From contig NZ_CASEXV010000008.1 in assembly GCF_949292005.1 (NCBI RefSeq), positions 1 to 34,649 of the forward strand: a DNA stretch of 34,649 nucleotides, given 5' to 3'. Shown here piece after piece: positions 1 through 7,670 of this stretch. Numbering within the stretch: the stretch's first letter is position 1; every line of letters starts with the position of its first letter. The stretch comes from an uncultured Bifidobacterium sp. (lineage in GTDB: Bacteria; Actinomycetota; Actinomycetes; Actinomycetales; Bifidobacteriaceae). Below the pieces are notes generated by a model, which saw only the letters and a program-made list of their open reading frames with translations, was not told the origin of the DNA and did not search any database. The position numbers and the translations under genes are program-made.

Positions 1-116
1 AGAGCAGGAATTGGTTGTTTTTGTTCTTATCAAGCCGCTTTTTGGAGATGAGGGTGGTTCGTGTTTTCGGTTTAATGCCTATTCTTCCAGATTTTTATTG
101 GACATATCTTGAATGA

Positions 117-530
117 ATGGGAAGGGAACCTGGGGAGCGTGACAGCCGTTTCGAGCTGATGCGCATAGTCTCGATGCTGCTGATACACGTCTGCCATTTC
201 GCCAGCCATGCCGGCCGGGTCTCGCGGATCCACGGAGGATGGGAGGGGGCGCTGGCGTGCCTGCTCTCGCAGAACAGGCAGATCGGCGTGGTCATGTTCC
301 TCATGACGGCCGGCTGGTTCCTTGTCGACCGGCCCTTTCGCTGGAGGACCGCTCTGTGTATCCAGGTGTTCGCGTATTCCGTCACGGTCTTCGCCGCCGT
401 CTCCGTGGCGGTGTGTACCTGCTGTACGAGAACCCTCTGGGGCGCGAGGCGCTGTGGCTGCTCGTCAATCGCAGAGGGCATCCCCCACGCCGATCCGAAG
501 GAAGGGACGGGAGGTGATTGTGGAGATTAA
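117..530 (+). pseudogene. Acyltransferase-3 family remnant (truncated, frameshifted)
   Basis: The first 85 or so residues read like the start of a membrane acyltransferase of the acyltransferase-3 (OafA-like) family: a short polar start, then RFELMRIVSMLLIHVCHFA, a loop, and a second hydrophobic stretch QIGVVMFLMTAGWFLVDRPFRW. Members normally have about 330-400 residues and ten helices; here only the first three hydrophobic segments remain. From about position 400 the frame degenerates into Cys/Arg-rich sequence, while the +2 frame continues with GC-rich codons reading VYLLYENPLGREALWLLVNRR until a stop near 515. This indicates a frameshift followed by a deletion. The ATG at 117 directly follows an in-frame TGA and has no good ribosome binding site. 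The upstream 116 bases are AT-rich and show no gene. It is most likely a dead relic of a polysaccharide-modifying acyltransferase. Confidence 0.55.
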
Positions 531-560
531 CGGACTAGTGGCGCGTGTTTGCCGATACCG

Positions 561-1700
561 TCAGTACAGTGTCTCGAAGATGCCGAGCACCTGCTCCTCG
601 TCCAGCGGGACGAAGCAGTTGCGCATGAGTCTCTGCTGCGTGGTCATGACGCGATGGGCGAATTCGGGGAGGTCCTCGCGGGTCACCCCGTACTCGTGCA
701 GCGCCTTCTTGGGAAGAAGCCTGTTGATGAGGGCTTCGAGCCTGTCATAGACCTCGCCCTCATCGCAGTCGAGGATGCGCGCGAGGAAGGCGTTCATCGT
801 GGCGATCTCGCCGTCGGATCTGATCGACATGTAGCAGCGCAGCACTCCGGTGAACATCGCGTAGTTGGATTCCCCATGCGGAACGTGGTATTTGCCGCCG
901 AGCTGATAGCTCAACGCGTGCACGGCCGCGCATCCGGCGATGTCGAAGCTGATTCCCGCGTAGTTGCTGGCGATGAGGAAATCCTCCATGAGCTCGTTGC
1001 GCCGTGCCCGACGCCCCTCGCTGCCGGCCTCGCCCGCGTTGGCCACCTTCCGATAACCCTCGACGATCATCCGCATGGCCTCATATCCGAAAAGTCGTGT
1101 GTATGAGGTGGCGTTGGGGGACAGGACCGACTCCACGGAATGGACGAGCGCGTCCATGGAGCTTGTGGCGAAGACGTGGTCGGGGAGACCGTGGAGCAGC
1201 TCGGGGATGAGGACGGCGTGGTCGGCGAACATCTGGGGGCTCGAGATTCCCGCCTTGGTTCCCAGACGCGTGCGGTTGATGGCGGATATCTCGGTCGTCT
1301 CGCTTCCGGTGCCGCACGTGGTGGGGATCAGCACGAGTTCCGTGGACCGCTTGAGGTCGGCGATGCCGTCGATCACCTCGTCGATGCCGCGACCTCCTGC
1401 GATCGCGATGACCTTGGCGACGTCCATCACCGCTCCGCCTCCGATGGCGATGATGCGGTCGGCGTGATAGGGCGTGGCATCGGCGATGACCTTGTCGATC
1501 ATCTCGTCCGTGGGCTCCTGGTTGCCGTAGTCGTCGAGAAGAAGAGCGTGGGCGCCGTTCGACAACGGTTCGATGAAGGCATTCCAGATCGGGTGGATGC
1601 TGATGATGAGATCATGGGATGACGGTGCGAATTCCTCGGCGAACTCGCGCACGGTGGCAAAGCGGTGGATCTCCCGTGGTCCGACGGCGAAGAGTTTCAT
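561..1700 (-). CDS. Iron-containing alcohol dehydrogenase, 4-hydroxybutyrate dehydrogenase-like
   Basis: 379-residue group III (iron) alcohol dehydrogenase. It shows the NAD(P)-binding GGG turn (residues 87-89, IAIGGGAVMD), the family signature PTTCGTGSE (126-134) and the metal ligands Asp183, His187, His261 and His275. The N-terminus (MKLFAVGP) and the block SNYAGISFDIAG...AVHALSYQLGGKYHVPHGESNY match my recollection of clostridial 4-hydroxybutyrate dehydrogenase along most of the length, better than lactaldehyde or butanol dehydrogenases. The expected reaction is NAD(P)H-dependent reduction of succinic semialdehyde to 4-hydroxybutyrate, or the reverse. The start is fixed by AAGGAGG five bases upstream. 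The gene is last in the minus-strand cluster, downstream of gabT, whose product with GABA would be its substrate. Two hairpins lie between it and gabT. Family assignment is sure; the exact substrate is inferred from resemblance and context. Confidence 0.88.
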   Translation of the reverse strand: MKLFAVGPREIHRFATVREFAEEFAPSSHDLIISIHPIWNAFIEPLSNGAHALLLDDYGNQEPTDEMIDKVIADATPYHADRIIAIGGGAVMDVAKVIAIAGGRGIDEVIDGIADLKRSTELVLIPTTCGTGSETTEISAINRTRLGTKAGISSPQMFADHAVLIPELLHGLPDHVFATSSMDALVHSVESVLSPNATSYTRLFGYEAMRMIVEGYRKVANAGEAGSEGRRARRNELMEDFLIASNYAGISFDIAGCAAVHALSYQLGGKYHVPHGESNYAMFTGVLRCYMSIRSDGEIATMNAFLARILDCDEGEVYDRLEALINRLLPKKALHEYGVTREDLPEFAHRVMTTQQRLMRNCFVPLDEEQVLGIFETLY

Positions 1701-1724
1701 AAATCCTCCTTGAGAGATGGTGTC

Positions 1725-1756
1725 GGGCCGTGCCGGCTAGGGATACGGCATGGCCC
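1725..1756 (-). other. Hairpin just upstream of the dehydrogenase ribosome binding site
   Basis: Arms GGGCCGTGCCG (1725-1735) and CGGCATGGCCC (1746-1756) pair over 11 bp with one G-U wobble around a 10-base loop. On the minus-strand transcript it ends about 16 bases before the AAGGAGG of the dehydrogenase. There is no U-tract, so it is not a textbook terminator. An mRNA stability or translation role is possible but inferred. Confidence 0.5.
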
Positions 1757-1759
1757 GGT

Positions 1760-1794
1760 CGCATCATACGCACATGACGCGTGCGTATGATGCG
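1760..1794 (-). other. Strong 14-bp perfect hairpin between gabT and the dehydrogenase
   Basis: CGCATCATACGCAC (1760-1773) and its exact complement GTGCGTATGATGCG (1781-1794) enclose a 7-base loop. It begins about 25 bases after the gabT stop. No U-run follows on either strand. It could be a terminator or attenuator, an RNA processing or 3'-end stabilising element that sets different levels of GabT and the dehydrogenase, or a protein-binding palindrome. Confidence 0.6.
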
Positions 1795-1819
1795 GGGTCT
1801 GGTGGTGTGGTGGAGACGT

Positions 1820-3166
1820 TCAGCGTGTGCTGTTCCTGACGATGATCGCCTTGAGCGTGTCGAGCGCCTCCGTGAGCTCCTCGTCGGTGATGACAAGCGG
1901 TGGCAGGAGGCGGATCACGTTGCCGTTGATGCCGCAGCTGAGGATGATGAGCCCCGCCTGCTGGCAGTCGGCGACGATCTGCCCGACCAGCTCCTTGTTG
2001 GGCTCCATCGTGCCGGTCTTGACGAATTCCACGGCCTGCATGGCGCCAAGACCGCGAATCTCCGCCACGGTGTCGACGGTGCCGACGAGCTCGCCCAGCG
2101 ACTTGGTGACAAGCTCTCCGATATGCTGCGCCCGATCCGCGAGACCCCTGCTTTCCATGAGGCCGACGGCGGCCAGTGCGGACGCGCAGCTGACGGGGTT
2201 TCCGCCATAGGTTCCGCCGATGCCTCCGGGCTGCACGCTGTCCATGATCTCGGCGCGTCCCGTGACCGCGGAGATCGGCATCCCGCCGCCCAGAGCCTTC
2301 GCGGTGGTGATGAGATCGGGCTCAAGGTCGAAGTACTCGGAGGCGAACCACTTCCCGCTGCGGCAGAAGCCCGCCTGGATCTCGTCGGAGACGTACAGGA
2401 CGCCGTTCTCGTGCGCCCATCGGTTGAGCGTCGTGAGGAATCCCTTGGCGGGGACCACGAATCCGCCTTCTCCCTGCACGGGCTCGGCGATGATGGCGGC
2501 CACGTTCTCATGGCCGACGAGCAGCTCGATCTTCTCGATCGATGCGCGTGCGGCGGCGACGCCGTCCTCGCCGAAGCCGTCACGCAGCGGGTAGGAGTAG
2601 GGAACAGCGTAGATGTCGGGGGCGAACGCGCCGAATCCGCGCTTGTAGGGCATGGACTTCGTGGTCATGGCCATGGTGAGGTTCGTGCGACCGTGGAACG
2701 CGTTCTCCATCACGATGATGGCGGAGCGTCCGGTGTATTTGCGGGCGATCTTCACCGCGTTCTCCACGGCCTCCGCGCCCGAGTTGAGCAGCACGCTCTT
2801 CTTGGGAAAGTCCCCGGGGGTGTGCTCGGCGAGCTTCTCGCACACGTCCACGTATCCGGCGTAGGGCGTGGTCGCGAAGTTGGTGTGGGTCAGCTTGGCG
2901 GCCTCCTCCTGGATGGCCTTGACGACCTCGGGCGCGGCGTTGCCCACTCCCGTCACCGCGATGCCGGCGGCGAGGTCGATGAAACGATTGCCGTCGACGT
3001 CCGTGATGGTCGATCCCGAGGCGTGGTCGGCGAATATCGGCATAAGCTGTCCTACGCCCGCGCTCACGTATTCTCCGTATCGCTTCTGCAGAGCGACCGA
3101 CTTCGGCCCGGGAATGGCGGTCGTGATGGATCGGGCCACTTGGGGAACGGCGATTGGTGATGACAT
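1820..3166 (-). CDS. gabT: 4-aminobutyrate aminotransferase (GabT)
   Basis: 448-residue class III PLP-dependent aminotransferase. Visible features are NSGAEAVENA (128-137, cofactor phosphate binding), YVSDEIQAGF with the pyridine-contacting Asp261, and the Schiff-base lysine Lys290 in TTAKALGGG. The stretches AIPGPKS, HGRTNLTMA, TKSMPYKRGFG and GGTYGGNPV are those of actinobacterial GabT. It should transfer the amino group of GABA to 2-oxoglutarate, giving succinic semialdehyde and glutamate. The ATG is preceded by GGAAAGGA at suitable spacing. An AT-rich stretch just upstream (3181-3190) might hold an internal -10, but no matching -35 is seen. It sits third in the cluster after the permease (117-bp gap). 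Related substrates such as 5-aminovalerate, beta-alanine or putrescine cannot be excluded. Confidence 0.9.
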   Translation of the reverse strand: MSSPIAVPQVARSITTAIPGPKSVALQKRYGEYVSAGVGQLMPIFADHASGSTITDVDGNRFIDLAAGIAVTGVGNAAPEVVKAIQEEAAKLTHTNFATTPYAGYVDVCEKLAEHTPGDFPKKSVLLNSGAEAVENAVKIARKYTGRSAIIVMENAFHGRTNLTMAMTTKSMPYKRGFGAFAPDIYAVPYSYPLRDGFGEDGVAAARASIEKIELLVGHENVAAIIAEPVQGEGGFVVPAKGFLTTLNRWAHENGVLYVSDEIQAGFCRSGKWFASEYFDLEPDLITTAKALGGGMPISAVTGRAEIMDSVQPGGIGGTYGGNPVSCASALAAVGLMESRGLADRAQHIGELVTKSLGELVGTVDTVAEIRGLGAMQAVEFVKTGTMEPNKELVGQIVADCQQAGLIILSCGINGNVIRLLPPLVITDEELTEALDTLKAIIVRNSTR

Positions 3167-3283
3167 GATGTGTCCTTTCCTTATATATCTCTCATTGGCT
3201 CTTAGGTGTGGTTCTGGTGGGTCCTATACGGTTGCGGCGCAACCCCGAACAGGGTGGACGCAAGCGGCGCCCGTCGGGTCGGA

Positions 3284-4711
3284 TCAGGATGCGTCGATGC
3301 CGTCATACTGTGGAGGCGTCCGGTGGAATCCATGCGTGATGAACGCCAGGACGATGATGCCCACGCACAGCCAGCTCACTCCCAGAATCAGCGCGTGGGA
3401 GTCGAGATGCACAAGAAGATAGGCGCAGAACAGGGCTCCCAGGACCGGAAGCACGATGTTGCGCGGGACGCCTCCCGGCATGGTCCTGCGACGGGTTTCT
3501 CCGTCGGCCGTCGCGTACGACACGATCACGCAGACGTTGACGAGGGTGAAGGAGACGAATGCTCCGAAGTTGACGAAGGACGTCGAGGTCGCCACATCAA
3601 GGAACATGGCTATCAGACCCACGACCGCGACGGTGAGAATCCCTCCCACCGGCGTCGCGAACCGTGCGTTGAGCCGTCCGAAGAAGCGCTTGGGGAGCAC
3701 GCCGTCGCGTCCCATGACGTAGAGGAGACGTGAGGCGCTCGCCTGAGCCGCGATGCCCGAGGTGAACTGTCCGAAGCACAGTCCGGCGATGAATACGGCG
3801 GTGAAGAGATTGCCCCCCACCTGGGTCGCGACCTCGTAGGCCGCCGATGAGGAGTCGGCGAAGGATCCGCCGGGATGTACGAGCTGGATGACGTAGGAGA
3901 CCACGATGAAGATCAGTCCGCCGACGAGGGCGATGAGCATGATGGCCCGAGGCATGGTCCGCTGCGGGTCGTGGGTCTCCTCGCTGAGAGTGGTGACGGC
4001 GTCGAATCCCAGAAAGGAATAGGCCGCGATGGCACCCCCGGCGACGATCGCCGAGAGGGACGACCCCTCTCCGACGAACGGCTTGAGACTGATGAGCGCG
4101 CCGGCCCCTCCCTGCGTCGCCACGGAGCGGATGGAGAGCGCGACGAAGAGGATTATCACCAGGGACTGGAAGATCATGAGAGCGAGATCGATCTTGTCGG
4201 CGACGTTCAGGCCGGCGATGTTGATCGCCGTGGTGAGGATGATGAATCCCAGAACCCATGCCCAGATCGGCACGGAGGGGAACTGCGCGTTGAGGTAGGA
4301 GGCGCCGATGAGCCATATCACCATCGGCAGGAACATGTAGTCGAGCAGCACGGACCATCCGGTGAGGAAGCCCAGTCGCAGCCCGATCGTCCGTCCGACG
4401 TAGGTGTAGGCGCTTCCCGATGTGGGGTGCAGGACCGACATCCGCCCGTAGCTCGCCGCTGTGAACAGCATGGCGATCGTGGCCATGACGTACGACATGG
4501 CGCTGGCTCCATGCGAGGTCTCCGCGATGACGCCGAACGTCCCGAGGACGATGATCGGAGTCATGTACGCCAGTCCGAACAGCACCACGGAAGGAAGCGT
4601 CATGGTGCGTTGGAGGCGCGTGCCTGTCTTCCGGTCGATGGTGAGCGCGTCCGGAAGAGGCGATGTGGGGACGGCGGTCCCGGAATTGTCTGCCGTTGAC
4701 GCTGCTGTCAT
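3284..4711 (-). CDS. APC-superfamily amine/amino acid permease, PuuP-like
   Basis: 475-residue polytopic membrane protein with about 12 hydrophobic segments and short polar termini. The N-terminal part (LPSVVLFGLAYMTP, then PTSGSAYTYVGRTIG and GWSVLLDYMFLPM) resembles the putrescine importer PuuP and related GABA or polyamine permeases of the APC family more than general amino acid permeases. It also has the usual helix-6 region AYSFLGFDAVTTLSEET. The start at 4711 is chosen because CAGGAGAA lies just upstream. A longer in-frame extension to 4810 would overlap the upstream gene and encode a HTSHTSHT repeat, which looks non-coding. Position between the amidohydrolase and gabT suggests it brings in the substrate of the pathway. 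Whether that is GABA, putrescine or another amine cannot be read from sequence. Confidence 0.87.
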   Translation of the reverse strand: MTAASTADNSGTAVPTSPLPDALTIDRKTGTRLQRTMTLPSVVLFGLAYMTPIIVLGTFGVIAETSHGASAMSYVMATIAMLFTAASYGRMSVLHPTSGSAYTYVGRTIGLRLGFLTGWSVLLDYMFLPMVIWLIGASYLNAQFPSVPIWAWVLGFIILTTAINIAGLNVADKIDLALMIFQSLVIILFVALSIRSVATQGGAGALISLKPFVGEGSSLSAIVAGGAIAAYSFLGFDAVTTLSEETHDPQRTMPRAIMLIALVGGLIFIVVSYVIQLVHPGGSFADSSSAAYEVATQVGGNLFTAVFIAGLCFGQFTSGIAAQASASRLLYVMGRDGVLPKRFFGRLNARFATPVGGILTVAVVGLIAMFLDVATSTSFVNFGAFVSFTLVNVCVIVSYATADGETRRRTMPGGVPRNIVLPVLGALFCAYLLVHLDSHALILGVSWLCVGIIVLAFITHGFHRTPPQYDGIDAS

Positions 4712-4757
4712 GATGTTCTCCTGACGATGGTGCTGAAGTGATGCGATGGGATTGATT

Positions 4758-4781
4758 GTGTGGCTCGTGTGGCTCGTGTGG
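4758..4781. repeat. Short tandem repeat, 9-bp unit GTGTGGCTC x 2.7
   Basis: Two full copies and a partial third copy of GTGTGGCTC lie in the gap between the permease start and the amidohydrolase stop. The repeat is outside both chosen reading frames. It is probably a slippage product; unit length 9 keeps any frame, so it is not a phase switch. Confidence 0.6.
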
Positions 4782-4791
4782 TGGATGTCCG

Positions 4792-5691
4792 TCATCGTCG
4801 GGGAGCCCACCGTGTCGAGCTGATCGACCCGTCGTAGAGTGGGAGCGGAATCGGAGGGTCGTCATCCCGGAACTCCTCCCAAAGTTTGTTGCATCCTTCG
4901 GTCCCATCGTTTCTCACCCGCCGTGCGTGGTCGAGGTTGACGGTGGTGATGAGAAGCTGTTGTCTGGGGCCGGCAAGATGGGACAGAACGTGGCCTTCGG
5001 GGTCCACCAGCAGGGAATCGCCCATGCCGTCGGGCTCGGCCGCGTTCACACTGGCCATGTACACCTGGTTCACGATCGCGTTGGAGCGTGCGAGCACCAT
5101 CTCCTGAAGGCGGTCCCTCGTCGTCGTGCGCACCGTGTTGACGATCATGTCGGCACCCAGCCATGCGACTTGGCGAGATATTTCCGGAAACCATGCGTCG
5201 TAGCAGATCGTGAGGCCTATCCGGCCCTTGCCGGGGATGTCGACGACGGTGAAGGACGTTCCCGGCACGTAGCCTTCGTGTGGGCGCCACGGGCAGATTT
5301 TGCGGTAGGAAGCCACAAGCTTCCCCTGCGGAGAGAGGACGACGGCGGTGTTGTGGATTCCGCCGTTTTCTGCCTTCTCGGGGAGAGTTCCGGGGATCAG
5401 CCAGATGCCAAGTTCGCGCGAGAGATCTGAAAGAGACCGGATGAGATCGTCGTGGAGGTCCGTGGCCGCGTCGAGCTGGAGTCGCTCCGACTCCGTTCCG
5501 TCGACCCCGGGCGTGCCGAACAGATGCATCTCCGGATAGACGATGAGCTGTGGATGTGCCCCCGATGTCGCACGGGATTTGGCGATCGACATCACGGATC
5601 GCGCGAAGGAATCGAATGGCGTGCCGATGGGGAGTTGCGCGTATTGAGCCAGTGCGATAGTCAGAGCCGTCGTATCCGCTGCGGTGTCCAT
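4792..5691 (-). CDS. Carbon-nitrogen hydrolase (nitrilase superfamily amidohydrolase)
   Basis: 299-residue member of the nitrilase superfamily with the full catalytic triad: Glu54 (VYPEMHLF), Lys131 (YRKICPW) and Cys163 (TICYDAWFPE). It is expected to be a cytoplasmic amidase that hydrolyses a carboxamide or N-carbamoyl group. Branch-level substrate is not readable; candidates fitting the neighbours are an omega-amino amide, N-carbamoylputrescine or an N-carbamoyl amino acid, any of which could feed an aminotransferase. The ATG at 5691 is chosen over an in-frame TTG six codons upstream because that longer start would lie inside the GGAGGAGG ribosome binding site. It is the first gene of the minus-strand cluster, divergent from the PucR regulator across a 173-bp region. 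Confidence 0.85.
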   Translation of the reverse strand: MDTAADTTALTIALAQYAQLPIGTPFDSFARSVMSIAKSRATSGAHPQLIVYPEMHLFGTPGVDGTESERLQLDAATDLHDDLIRSLSDLSRELGIWLIPGTLPEKAENGGIHNTAVVLSPQGKLVASYRKICPWRPHEGYVPGTSFTVVDIPGKGRIGLTICYDAWFPEISRQVAWLGADMIVNTVRTTTRDRLQEMVLARSNAIVNQVYMASVNAAEPDGMGDSLLVDPEGHVLSHLAGPRQQLLITTVNLDHARRVRNDGTEGCNKLWEEFRDDDPPIPLPLYDGSISSTRWAPRR

Positions 5692-5777
5692 CGTCGCCTC
5701 CTCCTTCAACGGTCATCCGACGATGCCGTTTGGTGTGGTTGTTGAGCATCACGCTAGATGCGGCCGACGTGCGTGTC

Positions 5778-5815
5778 TGTGGACGATGTGGACAAAACTC
5801 TTCGATTTTGTGGAC
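5778..5815. promoter_or_regulatory. Three TGTGGAC direct repeats in the divergent promoter region
   Basis: Identical heptamers TGTGGAC occur at 5778-5784, 5787-5793 and 5809-5815, with starts 9 and 22 bases apart. The last two also carry an inverted ACAAAA/TTTTGT around an 8-base centre. They lie between the amidohydrolase start and the PucR start. This is a good candidate for the binding site of the neighbouring PucR regulator, activating one or both directions. No convincing -35/-10 pair was found on either strand. Confidence 0.45.
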
Positions 5816-5864
5816 ACGGTGGTGTGATTGGGATGCGCGGACTTACGTATGGAAAGGCGATGGA

Positions 5865-7487
5865 ATGGCGATAACGCTTAACGACCTGTTGTCCACGGCC
5901 TATCTGCGGCTTGGTCTGGTGGTGAGGGGGGCTCCGGGGGCTTTGGATGAGCCGATATCGTGGGTTCATCCCACCGAGCTTGACGATCCGACCCCTTATC
6001 TGCAGGGAGGTGAGATCATACTCGTTTCGGGCGTGGCCATGGAGAAGGATGCGCCGTCGCCCTCTCAGCGGGGTTATTCGCAGAGGCTGGCCGACAGACA
6101 GGTGTGCGGTCTGGGATTCGGCGTCGACGTGATCCGCTCCCAACCGCCCGAATGGTTGGTTCGCCAATGTGAGGCCTCGGGACTTCCCCTTTTCGTGGTT
6201 CCGCTGGACACCCCGTTCGCTGCAGTGTCAAAGGTGATATCCAGGGGAATCCTTGACGATCAAGGACGTGGCTTCGCGGCGCGGTACAACGAGCAGCAGC
6301 AGCTGCTGCGCGCCATACAAACGCTCAATCCGGTCAGCTCGATTATCGATTGTCTCTCGCAGGTCATTGGAGGCTGGGCCTCTCTGCTGAACCCTGCCGG
6401 AACGGTGGTGGAATCGTCCCATCCCTTCATACCCGTCGATCTGGGCATGCTCGGTGAGGCCATCACCTTCAGTGCGGTGGGGCAGGCCAGATTCATGAAT
6501 GTCAAAGGGTATGACGTGGCCGTGTTCCATGTGACGGCGCCGGCGGGGGAAACACTGGGTTTCCTTGTCGCGGGATGCCGTGGAGCCACGGGCGCGTTGG
6601 ACCACTCCCTTGTCGCGTCCGCGTCCCTGCTTCTGTCGCTCGCCGTGACCCCCGTCGCCGATGCCGACCGGTCCCTGGGACGCCTGCGGTCGTCGATGAT
6701 TCGGGCCTGTCTGGAAGGTGATGCCCAATCGGTGCGGCCCTATGCCGGGGATCTGTGGAACGACGTGCCGGCCGAGCCTCTGGCGGTTCTGCGCGTCGTG
6801 GGGGAACGAGACGCGCTGGAGTCGGCGGAGCGTCTGGTGGAGCCGTTCCATCGCTCGCTTGCCAAGAACCTCCATCCCGTTCTGTTCGGCGTGGTCGAGG
6901 GTGATCTGTGGATTATCGTCTCTCAGTCCACGGCGGGGGTCTGGCTGGGGCAGTTCGATCGCGACTCGCGATTGAGCATCGGATGCTCTTCCGGCTGCAT
7001 TTGGAAGGATCTTCCCAGAGCTCGTCATGAGGCGTATCAGGCCTGCTCAGAGGCCATGGTTTCCGACGAGCATCTTGTGATCTATGGGAAGGAGCGCGGC
7101 GTCGGGGCTCTTGAATCAATTGTGGATCCTGCGCGGATACGCGCCTTCGCGGATCTGCGATTGGCTCCCATATCCACGCTCCGGTTCAATTCGTCGACGG
7201 GACCCCATACCTCGTCAGTGGGCGGCTCTGCCAGTGGCGCGATTATCCAGGCGACGGACCTGCTGTCGTGCTGGTTGGAGCATCGGGGGAATTCGGAGGC
7301 CACCGGCGCCGCGTTCGGCCTTCATCGCCATACCGTGGGCAAGTATCTTTCACGTATCTCAGCGGCTTTGTCGGCAGATCTCGACGATCCCGCCGTGCGT
7401 GCCGAGCTGTGGTATGCCTGCCGTTTCACCCGTTTTGGTTCGCATCCTCACGCCGGAGGGGCTATGGGCGTAGAGGATGGCTCATGA
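5865..7487 (+). CDS. PucR-family transcriptional regulator
   Basis: 540-residue regulator. The N-terminal 130 or so residues form the PucR ligand-sensing domain, with the typical VSWVHxTELDDPTPYLQGGEIIL pattern (here ISWVHPTELDDPTPYL). A GGDEF-like middle domain follows, and a C-terminal PucR helix-turn-helix domain starts near residue 463 (LLSCWLEHRGNSEATGAAFGLHRHTVGKYLSRI). The ATG at 5865 has GGAAAGG seven bases upstream; a longer frame from 5730 would run through the TGTGGAC repeats and has no site. Members are often activators of purine, amine or amino acid catabolism, and a PucR-type GabR is, to my knowledge, the activator of the gab operon in Corynebacterium glutamicum. Divergent placement argues that it controls the gabT cluster; its ligand is not known. 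Confidence 0.88.
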   Translation: MAITLNDLLSTAYLRLGLVVRGAPGALDEPISWVHPTELDDPTPYLQGGEIILVSGVAMEKDAPSPSQRGYSQRLADRQVCGLGFGVDVIRSQPPEWLVRQCEASGLPLFVVPLDTPFAAVSKVISRGILDDQGRGFAARYNEQQQLLRAIQTLNPVSSIIDCLSQVIGGWASLLNPAGTVVESSHPFIPVDLGMLGEAITFSAVGQARFMNVKGYDVAVFHVTAPAGETLGFLVAGCRGATGALDHSLVASASLLLSLAVTPVADADRSLGRLRSSMIRACLEGDAQSVRPYAGDLWNDVPAEPLAVLRVVGERDALESAERLVEPFHRSLAKNLHPVLFGVVEGDLWIIVSQSTAGVWLGQFDRDSRLSIGCSSGCIWKDLPRARHEAYQACSEAMVSDEHLVIYGKERGVGALESIVDPARIRAFADLRLAPISTLRFNSSTGPHTSSVGGSASGAIIQATDLLSCWLEHRGNSEATGAAFGLHRHTVGKYLSRISAALSADLDDPAVRAELWYACRFTRFGSHPHAGGAMGVEDGS

Positions 7488-7523
7488 GGCTGTCCGATGC
7501 GTTGATTCACCGCCTGCCGCGGA

Positions 7524-7553
7524 TTGGACGAGAGGGGGAGATAATGATAGCAT
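7524..7553 (+). promoter_or_regulatory. Candidate promoter of the MFS-GH3 operon
   Basis: TTGGAC (7524-7529) and TAGCAT (7548-7553) are separated by 18 bases. Both are imperfect sigma-70 boxes, but the predicted start at about 7560 falls directly at the palindrome at 7561, as expected for a repressed promoter. The leader would then be about 110 bases. Confidence 0.35.
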
Positions 7554-7560
7554 TTCATTC

Positions 7561-7574
7561 ACTAACCAGTTAGT
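7561..7574. promoter_or_regulatory. Perfect palindrome ACTAACCAGTTAGT, candidate TetR operator
   Basis: ACTAAC-CA-GTTAGT is a perfect inverted repeat 97 bases before the MFS start, of the size and style bound by TetR-family dimers. The TetR gene at 11440-12105 flanks the same operon. I see no second copy at the TetR promoter, so the assignment is inferred from position. Confidence 0.5.
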
Positions 7575-7670
7575 AGGTGAAACGGAGACGTGGAGACCTG
7601 CTTCTGAAGGCGATTCAAAGAGGAATCGGTGGCGCGTTCGTCGTTGAACGTGCCAGTGAAAGGAGTGGTC

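Noticed and set aside
1781..3160. 459-residue open frame on the plus strand
   Set aside because: It lies fully antisense to gabT, has low-complexity Asp/Gly/Val/Arg composition typical of a shadow of a GC-rich gene and has no recognisable domain.
3230..3244. Small hairpin GGTTGC-GGC-GCAACC between permease and gabT
   Set aside because: Only six pairs with a three-base loop and no U-tract on either strand; too weak to call a terminator or regulator.
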